A program made the translations under genes and the position numbers. A DNA stretch of 61,633 nt, from NCBI GenBank assembly GCA_013298955.1, contig JAAFJT010000017.1, positions 1 to 61,633 on the forward strand, given 5' to 3'. Below are positions 7,476 through 16,715 of this stretch, piece after piece. How positions within the stretch are numbered: the stretch's first letter is position 1; each line of letters starts with the position of its first letter. This DNA comes from Chitinophagales bacterium (GTDB lineage: Bacteria; Bacteroidota; Bacteroidia; Chitinophagales; Saprospiraceae). The notes below the pieces were generated by a model. That model was not told the origin of the DNA. It made no database searches and saw only the letters and a list, made by a program, of their open reading frames with translations.

Positions 7476-8259
7476 AAAATACAATCTTCGCCTGTTAGAA
7501 AATAAAGTCTGTGTCATTGTTGGTGCAGCATCGGTTCGCAGCATTGGTTATGCGACGGCAGCCCTTTTTGCGGCGCATGGTGCTAAATTAGTCCTACTGG
7601 ATGTAGTGATGAATGAGCAAATTGCAGCTGATTTAACCACTTCCTTAGCCCATGAAATCGGGCATACGCCTGAACTGATTGCTGTAAAATGTGATATTTG
7701 CAGTGCTGCCGATTGCGATAAAGCCATTCAAGCAGCGATTGCTCAATTTGGCACGATTGACTGTTTAGTGAATTGTGCAGGGATTGTCAAATCGAGTGGC
7801 ATGTTGTCTATTACGGAACAGGAATACGATACGATGCTGGACGTAAACCTTAAAGGCACTTTTAATATTTGTAAAAGTGCTTTGAAAATTTTTACAACAA
7901 ATCAATCGGGTGTGATTGTCAATTTGGCATCCTTAGCGGCGCAACGAGGCGGTGGATTGGTCGGTGGGGCTCATTATGCGGCTTCAAAAGGGGGTGTTAT
8001 CAGCCTAACCCGTTCCATAGCCCGAGAATTTGCCCCATTTGGGATTCGGGCGAATGTCATTTGCCCAGCTATGATAGAAACGAATATGTTGGATGGACTT
8101 ACAGCAGCACAATTAAAGGACGTTATTTCAACAATTCCTTTAAAACGGGTGGGTAAAGCAATTGAATTAGCAGGTTCATGCCTCTTTTTGGCTTCAGACC
8201 TTTCTGGTTTCACAACCGGAGCTACGATTGATGTAAATGGCGGGATTCATATTCATTAA
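7465..8259 (+). CDS. short-chain dehydrogenase/reductase (SDR)
   Basis: A 264-residue classical SDR with NAD(P) binding at the N-terminus (GAASVRSIGYATA, a long variant of the TGxxxGIG loop), an NCAGI strand, and catalytic residues S156 (VNLAS), Y171 and K175 (HYAASKGG). The C-terminus has TGATIDVNGG, as in FabG-like enzymes. The ATG at 7465 overlaps the CoA transferase gene by 11 bases; an in-frame ATG at 7450 is less likely because the overlap would be longer. It probably oxidises or reduces a hydroxy intermediate of the pathway; the substrate is not predictable. Confidence 0.88.
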   Translation: MKNKKYNLRLLENKVCVIVGAASVRSIGYATAALFAAHGAKLVLLDVVMNEQIAADLTTSLAHEIGHTPELIAVKCDICSAADCDKAIQAAIAQFGTIDCLVNCAGIVKSSGMLSITEQEYDTMLDVNLKGTFNICKSALKIFTTNQSGVIVNLASLAAQRGGGLVGGAHYAASKGGVISLTRSIAREFAPFGIRANVICPAMIETNMLDGLTAAQLKDVISTIPLKRVGKAIELAGSCLFLASDLSGFTTGATIDVNGGIHIH

Positions 8260-8349
8260 AGCCGTTAAAAAAGCTCCAAAAATTCAAAAATCCACCTTAA
8301 CTTCGCCCCTTTAAATCAAATTATCAATTGACAATCAATTCTTTATCAT

Positions 8350-11052
8350 ATGGCACGTCCGCCGAAAAATAATAGTACTCCAAAACGCTACCCAATTGAA
8401 GAACTGAATACCACTCCACTCATGCGACAATATAATCAGCTGAAAGCCAAACATCCTGATGCGATTATGTTGTTTCGAGTGGGTGATTTTTACGAAACAT
8501 TTGGCGAAGATGCCGTTAAAGCGTCCCGAGTTTTGGGTATCACACTCACTTCGCGCAATAATGGCGGAGTGGATATTGAATTGGCGGGTTTTCCGTACCA
8601 TTCTTTGGATACGTATTTGCCGAAATTAGTGCGCGGCGGCTATCGGGTGGCGATTTGTGAGCAATTGGAAAAGCCTGTGGCGGGCAAAGTCGTCAAACGC
8701 GGCGTTACGGAAGTCATCACGCCCGGCGTGACGACCGATGATAAATTGTTGGATCAAGGCAAAAATAATTACCTCGCCGCACTTGCTGTGGATAAAAAAG
8801 GCAATACAGGGATTGCTTTTTTGGATATTTCGACGGGCGAATTGTTGGTCACAGAGGGCGATTGGCTCTATGCCGATAAAATTTTCCAATCACTCGCGCC
8901 TTCTGAGATTATTTTTGCCAAAGGCATTGCGAAAGAATTTGAAAAACAATTTGCAGACCGTTATTATAGTTACAGCATAGATGATTGGGTTTTTGAATAT
9001 GATTATTGCCGCGATAAACTTTTAACTCAATTTAGTACTAAAAGTTTGAAAGGTTTTGGGGTGGAGGATATGGAATTGGCGCAAATTGCGGCAGGTGCAG
9101 CTTTACATTATTTGGCTGCTACGGAAAATACTAATTTAAAACATATATTAACGATTTCACGCCTACAAGCGGATAAATACGTTTGGTTAGACCGTTTTAC
9201 GATTAAAAACCTTGAATTAAATCAAACGAATCACGATACAGGCACTTCATTGATTCAAGTGTTGGATAAAACGCTGTCGCCTATGGGAGCGCGTTTATTG
9301 AAAAAATGGATTGTTTTGCCTTTGAAAAAACAATCTTTGATAGAGCAACGGTTGAATATTGTGGGTTATTGTATTGATAATCAATCGTTTAAAACGGAGT
9401 TAGAAACCTATATTCGACAAATTGGCGATATGGAACGATTGATTTCCAAAGTGCCTTTGGGCAAAATCAATCCGCGTGAAATTGCACAATTGGGTAAATC
9501 GTTGGGTTTAATCGAACCGATGTGTGCGTTGTTGCGCAACAGTCAATTTCCACCCATGTTGAAACATGCGGACGGTTTGAATCCATGTCAAGAAATGCAA
9601 AAAACCATTGAAAAAACATTGGTTGCTGAACCGCCTGTTAACTTGTCGAAAGGTGGGGTGATTACAGATGGTTGTGATGCGCAGTTAGATGAATTGCGCG
9701 GTATTATTAAAAATGCACAATCATTACTCCTTGATATTCAACAAAGAGAGATTTTAAACACAGGGATTCCGAGTTTGAAAATTGGTTTTAATGGCGTATT
9801 TGGCTACTTTTTGGAAGTGACGAATAAGTATAAAGAACACGATAAAATCCCCAAAGACTGGATTCGCAAGCAAACATTGAGTACCGGGGAACGGTTTATT
9901 ACCGAAGAATTGAAATTATTAGAAGATAAAATTTTGGGTGCGGAGGAGAAGATTTTGGTTTTAGAAGACAGGATTTATCAAGAATTGGTGCAAACGCTCA
10001 TGGGTTATATTCAACCCATTCAACATAATGCGAATGTGATTGCGATTTTAGATTGTTTGCGTTCTTTTGCGGCGGTGGCGCAGAAAAATAATTATTGTCG
10101 CCCGTCTTTGAATGAGGGTTTTGCGATTGAAATTCGGGATGGAAGGCATCCTGTGATTGAACAACAATTGCCTGTTGGCGAAACATATGTTCCGAATGAT
10201 GTTTTATTAGATACGGATAATCAACAACTTATGATGATTACAGGTCCGAATATGGCGGGCAAATCGGCATTATTGCGACAGACCGCCTTGATTTGTTTGA
10301 TGGCGCAAACGGGTTCTTTCGTGCCTGCAAAATCGGCAAATTTGGGTTTATTAGACAAAATTTTTACGCGAGTGGGCGCGAGTGACAATATTAGTTCGGG
10401 CGAATCGACGTTTATGGTTGAGATGAATGAGACGGCGAGCATTATGAATAATATTTCGGAGCGGAGTTTGATTTTGTTGGATGAGATTGGGCGCGGCACG
10501 AGTACGTATGATGGCATTTCGATAGCATGGAGTATTGCAGAATTTTTACATGAAAATCAAGCCCGCCCCAAAACTTTATTTGCTACGCACTATCACGAAT
10601 TGAACGAATTGGCTGAAAAATTAGACCGCGTAAAGAATTTCCACGTAGCGACCAAAGAAGTGGGGCAGAAAGTGATTTTCTTACGCAAACTCACGGAAGG
10701 CGGCAGTCAGCATAGTTTTGGGATTCATGTGGCGCGGATGGCAGGGATGCCGAACACGATTGTCGATAGGGCAAACGAAATTTTGGCACAATTGGAATCC
10801 AAACACATCGAAATCCCCACAACTGAGCAAGATGAACCGCTTCAAACGTCGATAAGTGCGGGTGGCAATGGAAAATTCATTCAAAAAAAGTTAAAAACAT
10901 TGCCTATGGCAACCCAATTAAACTTTTTTGATATTGGTGACCCGCGTTTGCAACGCATCAAAGAGGCTCTTGACCGCATGGATTTGAACGCAACGACTCC
11001 GATAGAATTGATGTTGAAAGTGAGCGAATGGAAAAAAATGTTGGATAATTGA
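8350..11052 (+). CDS. mutS: DNA mismatch repair protein MutS
   Basis: A 900-residue MutS of normal bacterial length. The N-terminal mismatch-binding domain has the conserved F-x-E motif in VGDFYETFGEDA (about residues 45-56). Connector, core and clamp domains follow. The ATPase has a Walker A GPNMAGKS near residue 635, GESTFMVEM, and a Walker B with signature LILLDEIGRGTSTYDG, then the ATHYHEL loop. It recognises mispaired bases as a dimer and recruits MutL. It stands alone here, downstream of the organic-acid operon by 90 bases; a weak TAACTTCG box at 8298-8305 is a possible -7 element. Confidence 0.98.
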   Translation: MARPPKNNSTPKRYPIEELNTTPLMRQYNQLKAKHPDAIMLFRVGDFYETFGEDAVKASRVLGITLTSRNNGGVDIELAGFPYHSLDTYLPKLVRGGYRVAICEQLEKPVAGKVVKRGVTEVITPGVTTDDKLLDQGKNNYLAALAVDKKGNTGIAFLDISTGELLVTEGDWLYADKIFQSLAPSEIIFAKGIAKEFEKQFADRYYSYSIDDWVFEYDYCRDKLLTQFSTKSLKGFGVEDMELAQIAAGAALHYLAATENTNLKHILTISRLQADKYVWLDRFTIKNLELNQTNHDTGTSLIQVLDKTLSPMGARLLKKWIVLPLKKQSLIEQRLNIVGYCIDNQSFKTELETYIRQIGDMERLISKVPLGKINPREIAQLGKSLGLIEPMCALLRNSQFPPMLKHADGLNPCQEMQKTIEKTLVAEPPVNLSKGGVITDGCDAQLDELRGIIKNAQSLLLDIQQREILNTGIPSLKIGFNGVFGYFLEVTNKYKEHDKIPKDWIRKQTLSTGERFITEELKLLEDKILGAEEKILVLEDRIYQELVQTLMGYIQPIQHNANVIAILDCLRSFAAVAQKNNYCRPSLNEGFAIEIRDGRHPVIEQQLPVGETYVPNDVLLDTDNQQLMMITGPNMAGKSALLRQTALICLMAQTGSFVPAKSANLGLLDKIFTRVGASDNISSGESTFMVEMNETASIMNNISERSLILLDEIGRGTSTYDGISIAWSIAEFLHENQARPKTLFATHYHELNELAEKLDRVKNFHVATKEVGQKVIFLRKLTEGGSQHSFGIHVARMAGMPNTIVDRANEILAQLESKHIEIPTTEQDEPLQTSISAGGNGKFIQKKLKTLPMATQLNFFDIGDPRLQRIKEALDRMDLNATTPIELMLKVSEWKKMLDN

Positions 11053-11120
11053 ATCATTTTTGCCACAAATTGCATGAATTTTTAACATAGTTGATGCAAT
11101 TTGTGGTAAAATAAGTCTAT

Positions 11121-11293
11121 ACTTTGCGTCGGGTGGTTTTGGGTACTATTGGAACGCGGATGACACGGATTGGGCGGATTCGCACGGATTTTTTTTGAAA
11201 TTCAGTGCCCAATTCCTGAAAAAATCTGTGAAAATTCGCCCCATCCGCGTTATCCGTGTTCCAATTGGATCGCAAAACCACCCGACGCAAAGT
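11121..11293. repeat. palindromic repeat family B, copy 1
   Basis: A 173-base imperfect palindrome. The outer arms ACTTTGCGTCGGGTGGTTTT and AAAACCACCCGACGCAAAGT are perfect complements; the inner arms contain GGAACGCGGATGACACGGAT and its counterpart ending CCGTGTTCC. It lies between mutS and the AAA-ATPase-like gene. Confidence 0.9.
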
Positions 11294-11328
11294 CTAAACC
11301 ATTTATTTTTAATCAAAAAATAAGAACC

Positions 11329-12933
11329 ATGGCACTCAAAAATCTTCCCCTTAGCGTTCAGACATTCTTAAAAATGAGAACGGATAATTATATCTATGTG
11401 GACAAAACAGAATATGTTCACAAAATTGCATCTGTTAAAGGGGTTTATTTTTTATCCCGTCCGAGACGGTTTGGTAAGTCGCTTTTTATTTCAACTTTAA
11501 AAGAATTATTTGAATCGAATCGTTTGTTATTCAATGATTTGTGGATAGCAGATAAATGGGATTGGTCTCAAAAAAATCCAGTGATTCATATTTCATTTGC
11601 AAGTTTAGATTATCAAAATTTGGGTTTACCGGCTGCAATTACAGAACATTTAGAGGAAATTGCCAGTACGAATGGCATTCAACTTACAAAAAAATCGTTT
11701 AAAGGACAGTTTATTGAATTGATAAAGCAATTATATCATCAAGCGGGGCAAGTTGTAATTTTAATTGATGAATATGATAAACCGATTATAGATTATTTGG
11801 AACAATCGGGCTTAAAGCAAGCGCGAACGAATCAAAAAACGTTGAAAACCTTTTACTCTGTGTTGAAAGATGCGGAACCTTATTTGCGATTGGTATTTAT
11901 TACGGGTGTTTCTAAATTTTCAAAAGTATCCATTTTTTCGGATTTGAATCATTTGGTAGATCTTACACTCGCAAAAGACTATGGTATTCTAACGGGTTAC
12001 ACACAACAGGAGTTAGAATTTTATTTTGATGAATATATAAAAAATGCTATGCAAAGCCTTCATTTGGGTAGAAATGAACTTTTAACATTGATAAAATCAT
12101 GGTATAATGGATTTTGTTGGGATGGTGAGCGCACTTTGTACAATCCTTTTGGTATTTTAAACTTTTTCTTTCATAACGATTTTCGCAATTTTTGGTTTAG
12201 TACTGGTACGCCTACTTTTTTATTCCACATCATGCGACGGCATACCCAATTTACATTTGAAAATGCGTTATCAAGTGGAACGCTTTTAGACAAATATGAT
12301 TTGGATAATTTAGATTTAACAGCACTTTTATTTCAAACAGGATATTTAACGATTCAAAAAAGGAATTTTACAACAGGCGAAATTGTTTTAGATTACCCCA
12401 ATCAGGAGGTTCGGGATAGCATGTATGCCTATTTGATAAACAATTTAGCACCCAGTTTTACCACAAAACCTGCTGAAATCACCGTTCAAGATTTGCAACA
12501 AGCCTTTCGAGCGCATGATTTAGAACGGGTAGAAGACATTGTGAATACGCTTTTTTCGGATGTTCCCTATAATTTGTTTGAAAAACAGGTGCGAAAAGAT
12601 AACGCCGATTTGGATAAATTTATGGATGCTGCATTATTGGCAGAAAATTTCTTTCATGGACTGATTCACCTGATGTTTAAATATTTAGGTGTATTCATTG
12701 ACAGTGAAGTACATACGGCGAAAGGACGCGCAGATAGTGTGGTTCAAACAGATACACATATCTATATTTTTGAATTTAAATTCAATAAGACCGCAGAAGA
12801 GGCGTTTCAACAAATTGAAGATAGAGGCTATGCCCGAAAATACAAATTATCGGGTAAAACGATTATAGGTATTGGTGTTAATTTTAATCGAAAAGAACGA
12901 TTGACAGATGCTTGGATTATCAAAAATCTTTAA
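11329..12933 (+). CDS. AAA-ATPase-like protein with C-terminal PD-(D/E)XK nuclease domain
   Basis: A 534-residue member of the AAA-ATPase_like plus PDDEXK_9 family found in many copies in Bacteroidota. After the family hallmark start (FLKMRTDNYIYVDKTEYV) comes a Walker A-like FLSRPRRFGKS and a Walker B ILIDEYDKP. The C-terminus carries the nuclease motif GRADSVVQ...YIFEFKFN (D, then E-x-K), followed by a QIEDRGYARKY helix. The biological role of the family is not settled; mobility, addiction or defence functions have been suggested. The ATG at 11329 is chosen because the upstream open frame is repeat B. Confidence 0.88.
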   Translation: MALKNLPLSVQTFLKMRTDNYIYVDKTEYVHKIASVKGVYFLSRPRRFGKSLFISTLKELFESNRLLFNDLWIADKWDWSQKNPVIHISFASLDYQNLGLPAAITEHLEEIASTNGIQLTKKSFKGQFIELIKQLYHQAGQVVILIDEYDKPIIDYLEQSGLKQARTNQKTLKTFYSVLKDAEPYLRLVFITGVSKFSKVSIFSDLNHLVDLTLAKDYGILTGYTQQELEFYFDEYIKNAMQSLHLGRNELLTLIKSWYNGFCWDGERTLYNPFGILNFFFHNDFRNFWFSTGTPTFLFHIMRRHTQFTFENALSSGTLLDKYDLDNLDLTALLFQTGYLTIQKRNFTTGEIVLDYPNQEVRDSMYAYLINNLAPSFTTKPAEITVQDLQQAFRAHDLERVEDIVNTLFSDVPYNLFEKQVRKDNADLDKFMDAALLAENFFHGLIHLMFKYLGVFIDSEVHTAKGRADSVVQTDTHIYIFEFKFNKTAEEAFQQIEDRGYARKYKLSGKTIIGIGVNFNRKERLTDAWIIKNL

Positions 12934-12946
12934 AATGAATTGATTC

Positions 12947-12954
12947 TAAATTTG
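12947..12954 (+). promoter_or_regulatory. -7 promoter box of the CAP-domain gene
   Basis: TAAATTTG matches TAnnTTTG and ends where a possible GTG start would begin, so the ATG at 12975 is the sensible start. The -33 box is not clear. Confidence 0.45.
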
Positions 12955-12974
12955 TGATAAAAAATCTATTTTCT

Positions 12975-13466
12975 ATGAAACAAACCATCGTATTATTAGC
13001 CGTATTTTTATTTTCGGCTATGCACAAACCTGTCATAAATCATTCAAAATCAAGGGTTAATGAAGATTTATCTATTTCAATGTTGGCATCCGTCAATGCG
13101 TTGCGCAAAGCGGGTTGTACATGCAGTGGGCGCAAAATGAAACCTGTATCGCCGTTGAAATGGAATCCATTGTTGAAAAATGCAGCACAGGGACATGCGA
13201 ATGACATGTTTGAACAAAAATATTTCAATCATCAAAGTCGAGATGGCAGGTCTTTCGATGAGCGTGTGACGCAAGCGGGTTATAATTGGATGGCGGTGGG
13301 CGAAAATATCGCTTTTGGACAGAAAACATTGGAATCCGTGATGGCAGCTTGGAAAAAAAGCGGTGGTCATTGCCAGCAAATGATGGATAAAAATGTCACC
13401 GAAATGGGCGCGGCGCGAACAGGCAATTATTGGGTGCAGGATTTTGGAAAACCGATGCGCCGATAA
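12975..13466 (+). CDS. CAP/SCP-like (YkwD type) exported protein
   Basis: A 163-residue protein with an N-terminal hydrophobic export segment and a CAP domain. Motifs in order: GHANDMFEQKYFNHQSRDG, GENIAFG, and a C-terminal GHCQQMMDKNVTEMGAART followed by NYWVQDFG. Histidines in the first and third motifs and the glutamate of GEN line the usual CAP pocket. Bacterial CAP proteins are extracellular or periplasmic and their activity is mostly unknown. The ATG at 12975 follows a -7 box by about 20 bases, supporting this start. Confidence 0.88.
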   Translation: MKQTIVLLAVFLFSAMHKPVINHSKSRVNEDLSISMLASVNALRKAGCTCSGRKMKPVSPLKWNPLLKNAAQGHANDMFEQKYFNHQSRDGRSFDERVTQAGYNWMAVGENIAFGQKTLESVMAAWKKSGGHCQQMMDKNVTEMGAARTGNYWVQDFGKPMRR

Positions 13467-13486
13467 ACAATCGCGCCCAATCGGGT

Positions 13487-13515
13487 AGGTGCATAGCACC
13501 GCAACATTTGTAGAA
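13487..13515. repeat. single copy of repeat family C
   Basis: AGGTGCATAGCACCGCAACA followed by TTTGTAGAA. This is one unit of the repeat that is tandemly amplified at 43598-44436. The hairpin GGTGC-ATA-GCACC is intact. Confidence 0.8.
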
Positions 13516-13532
13516 CAATTCATGGAAATCAA

Positions 13533-13561
13533 TTGGGATGTGAAGAATAATCTTATCTTTG
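13533..13561 (+). promoter_or_regulatory. promoter of the restriction-modification operon
   Basis: TTG at 13533-13535 and TATCTTTG at 13554-13561 are separated by 18 bases, close to the Bacteroidota consensus. The predicted start near 13568 precedes the ATG at 13582. Confidence 0.6.
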
Positions 13562-13581
13562 CAACTTAAAATCAATATTAA

Positions 13582-14547
13582 ATGAATTTTTTACAACGAC
13601 TTGAAAAATTTGTCGCAGACATTTTTAAAACAACAACAGAGGTTTTTTTAGAAGCATTGAGATTAAGTCCCAATGCACAAGGTTATGTAAGTGGCTCCAT
13701 TACAGAATTATTATTACGAAAACACCTTGAAAATCAAGATTTTGAAGTCAAACGGATTCGTGAAAAATGGGAAGGCAAGAAACATGCAAATCATTATGGC
13801 GATTTTTATTTCAGAAAAAAAGATGCTGACTGGTTTGTTTTGGAAAGTAAAGGGGTAAAATCGAACTCCGAAAAATGGCATAAACTCTATAATCAGGATA
13901 GATTAGTAAAATTTTTATTTGACCATAGCGAAAAAATTAGTTGGATAAATCAAGAGGAAGCTATTGAGCCTCAAATCGTTAAATGGATTGTAGAGCATTT
14001 GCCGAAGTTTAAAACGGAGTATGCCGATACTATTTATACGTACGAAGAAATTCAGGATCATTTAAAAAATCCATCGAAGCGTAAAACGAAGAAATCTATG
14101 ATTGTTGAATCGTTGCAACATCACTCCCGAGAAACAATAGGCTCAATGATTGATGAACGATTAGCATATGTCATGTCAAAGGTGAAAGTTTTAGAAACGC
14201 ACTTTGTATCTGGTACTTCATCCTCAAACGACAGAACGCAAGCAACGCCGCGTAAAGATGAGTTTAATCTGATTTCAGTAGATATTTTTTTGCGCTATTT
14301 TGAACACAAATTTTTGTTTGCCAATCCAAAACAATTAGAGGCTTCTGGCGCAGATGAAAATCATTTGCAACAAAATTATATTATAGGCTTCATTTTTAGT
14401 CATACAAACAATGTTTTAAAACTGGAATTAACAGATGATTGGTATGAAAATTTAGAAGAAGCATATGAAAGTATTAATCAAGGAAATGCTGTAAATGAAG
14501 TAGATATGCAAGTAGATAATCGAAATGTGTTACCGAAAAAGGATTGA
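13582..14547 (+). CDS. putative restriction endonuclease (PD-(D/E)XK-like), partner of a DNA methylase
   Basis: A 321-residue protein with no family I can name. Residues about 40-90 look like a PD-(D/E)XK nuclease core: a helix with glutamate (GSITELLLRKHLE), an aspartate in YGDFYFRKKDADW near residue 73, then FVLESKGV with E-x-K near residues 86-89. The rest is charged and mostly helical. It has its own promoter and is followed after 47 bases by an N6-adenine methylase with a specificity domain, so it is probably the cleaving subunit of a restriction system. The nuclease call rests on motif spacing and context. Confidence 0.6.
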   Translation: MNFLQRLEKFVADIFKTTTEVFLEALRLSPNAQGYVSGSITELLLRKHLENQDFEVKRIREKWEGKKHANHYGDFYFRKKDADWFVLESKGVKSNSEKWHKLYNQDRLVKFLFDHSEKISWINQEEAIEPQIVKWIVEHLPKFKTEYADTIYTYEEIQDHLKNPSKRKTKKSMIVESLQHHSRETIGSMIDERLAYVMSKVKVLETHFVSGTSSSNDRTQATPRKDEFNLISVDIFLRYFEHKFLFANPKQLEASGADENHLQQNYIIGFIFSHTNNVLKLELTDDWYENLEEAYESINQGNAVNEVDMQVDNRNVLPKKD

Positions 14548-14594
14548 CTTTTTGAATTTACATTTTATTTTACCCTTAAAAAATGTGAGAAAAT

Positions 14595-16574
14595 ATGGAC
14601 TTATTTTATAATTCAACGCTTTCCAAAGAGGATAATTTGTTGAAACGGTTTGAGGAAATTCATGATTATATTTATTCAAATGATGGACTTTCGCCGCAAC
14701 AAACCTTAGAAGAATTTATTAAAATCTTATTTATAAAAATTTGTGCAGAAAATAAGGCGCAAAATGATTTTTCTATCACCGCAACCGAGTGGAACGAGTT
14801 GAACGCAGGACAATCCATTCCTGTTTTTATCGCTCGCATTAGCGCATTATTTGAAGAAACCAAACAATCTTATCCATCTATTTTTGATGCCAATGACCGT
14901 ATTAAATTGTCCTCTTTGTCATTAGGCTTCACAATCAATAAGTTACAAAGTATATCCTTTTTAAATTCGTCCCAAGATGCCAAAGGTTTGGCATTTCAAA
15001 AATTCCTCACACACCGCGAAAAAGATGGTCGAGGGCAATTTTTCACACCTGAACCAGTCATTGATTTTTGTGTCGAAATGATGCAGCCGACTCCTCATGA
15101 TACGATATTGGATCCTGCTTGTGGCAGTGGCGGCTTTTTAATGTCCGCGTTAAAATATTTACAAAAAAACAATGAAAATATTGATAACCAACACGTTATA
15201 GAGCATAAAATTTTTGGAGTCGATATTAATAAAAGCATTGTTAGAATTGCCCAAATGAAATTGTTATTGGAAGCCAATGTCAAAACGAATCTTTTTTGTA
15301 CCAATTCATTGGATGGTTTGGATGCTGTAAAACAGGTTTTAGGGCATCCAAAAGGATTTGATTTGGTGTTTGCGAATCCACCTTTTGGTGCAAAAATCAA
15401 TCATCCAAATACCCTTCAATTATTTGATGTAGGATATAAATGGTTGAATGATAATGGTTTATACCGAAAAGCAAAAACGCTTCACAACAATCAATCTACT
15501 GAAATTTTATTTATTGAACGCTGTTTGGATTTGTTGCGGGAAGGCGGACGGATGGCAATTGTTCTGCCGAATGGCAATTTTGAAAATCCATCTTTGGACT
15601 ATTTGAGGTTTTACATTAAGTTGAAAACCAAGCTCTTAGCGATTATCAATTTGCCACAAGAGACTTTTATTCCTTATGGAACGGGTGTGAAAACGTCCAT
15701 TTTGTTTTTACAAAAAGATACGTTGAATATAGAACGTCAATATCCTATTTTTTTTGGGCGTGTTAAAAAATTAGGGTATCAAGGGAATAAAAATGGAACA
15801 CCGATTTACAAAAAAGATGCCTTTGGACAGTGTTTGAAAAACAGTCAAAATGAAATGCTTTTAGACGAAGATTTTAGCGAAATGGCACAAAAATACCATT
15901 CGTTTTTAAAAGGTCAAAATATCGATACAAGTAATTCATTTTCAATGAATTATAATGAATTAAATGGGCGTTTTGATTATGATTTTTATGCTCCTGAGAA
16001 TCGCCGTTTGTTTGATAAAATCGCCGATAAAAATACGGTTCGACTCGGCACTATTTGTGAAATTGTTCGAGCGAAAAGTAAAAAATTGAAAGAAGCCGAT
16101 GCAACCGTTGAATACATCGAATTGTCTGACATCAATACACACTCTTTTGAAATTATCAATTCGACGACTTATCAAGTACATGAATTGCCCAGTCGGGCGA
16201 GTTACGAATTACAAAAAGATGATATTTTGACCGCGATTGCAGGCAATTCGGTCGGCACACGCAAACATGCCACTGCACTTGTCACGGAATCTTTTGAAGG
16301 AGCCATCTGTACCAATGGATTTAGAATTTTCCGAAATTATAAAATTGATAAACACTTTTTGTTGCATTTTTTGAAATCAGAATCTTTTTTAAAACAAATG
16401 TTCATGTATCGAACGGGTGCCGCGATTCCCAATGTGTCTGATACGGATTTAGCCAATATCATTATCTCGTTGCCGACTGAAGCCCGCCAACAATACATTA
16501 GCCAGAAAGTAAAACGCGCTTTTGAATTGCGTCAAGCCAGCAAAATGGAATTAGAAAGTATTGAAAATGAATAA
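14595..16574 (+). CDS. N6-adenine DNA methyltransferase fused to a type I-like specificity domain
   Basis: A 659-residue fusion. The N-terminal part resembles HsdM_N helices. The catalytic domain has motif I LDPACGSGGF near residue 172 and motif IV NPPFG near residue 261, with the FTPEPVIDFCVEMM helix before motif I. From about residue 480 the C-terminus is one Methylase_S target-recognition half (LGTICEIVRAKSKKL, YELQKDDILTA, RTGAAIPNVSDTDL) and a final helix. One recognition half suggests a dimer reading a bipartite site or a short asymmetric site. With the upstream nuclease-like gene it forms a compact two-gene restriction-modification system without an HsdR translocase. Confidence 0.9.
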   Translation: MDLFYNSTLSKEDNLLKRFEEIHDYIYSNDGLSPQQTLEEFIKILFIKICAENKAQNDFSITATEWNELNAGQSIPVFIARISALFEETKQSYPSIFDANDRIKLSSLSLGFTINKLQSISFLNSSQDAKGLAFQKFLTHREKDGRGQFFTPEPVIDFCVEMMQPTPHDTILDPACGSGGFLMSALKYLQKNNENIDNQHVIEHKIFGVDINKSIVRIAQMKLLLEANVKTNLFCTNSLDGLDAVKQVLGHPKGFDLVFANPPFGAKINHPNTLQLFDVGYKWLNDNGLYRKAKTLHNNQSTEILFIERCLDLLREGGRMAIVLPNGNFENPSLDYLRFYIKLKTKLLAIINLPQETFIPYGTGVKTSILFLQKDTLNIERQYPIFFGRVKKLGYQGNKNGTPIYKKDAFGQCLKNSQNEMLLDEDFSEMAQKYHSFLKGQNIDTSNSFSMNYNELNGRFDYDFYAPENRRLFDKIADKNTVRLGTICEIVRAKSKKLKEADATVEYIELSDINTHSFEIINSTTYQVHELPSRASYELQKDDILTAIAGNSVGTRKHATALVTESFEGAICTNGFRIFRNYKIDKHFLLHFLKSESFLKQMFMYRTGAAIPNVSDTDLANIIISLPTEARQQYISQKVKRAFELRQASKMELESIENE

Positions 16575-16601
16575 CTTAGTGAAAAAAAAGATAGCTATAA
16601 A

Positions 16602-16695
16602 TTGGAACGCGGATGACACGGATTGAGCGAATTTTTCACGGATTTTAAAAAAAATCCGTGAAAAATTCGCCCAATCCGTGTCATCCGCGTTCCAA
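16602..16695. repeat. palindromic repeat family B, copy 2 (short form)
   Basis: A 94-base palindrome with arms TTGGAACGCGGATGACACGG and CCGTGTCATCCGCGTTCCAA; the outer ACTTTGCGTCGG arms seen in other copies are absent. It sits between the convergent methylase and aldolase genes and may help terminate both. Confidence 0.9.
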
Positions 16696-16715
16696 CTTAC
16701 AACACCTATTATCTT

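Noticed and set aside
11170-11328. N-terminal extension of the AAA-ATPase-like gene
   Set aside because: It is translated family B repeat; the family start is the ATG at 11329.
12954-12974. GTG start for the CAP-domain gene
   Set aside because: The GTG overlaps the -7 promoter box, so it would lie upstream of the transcript start; the ATG at 12975 also gives a better export signal.
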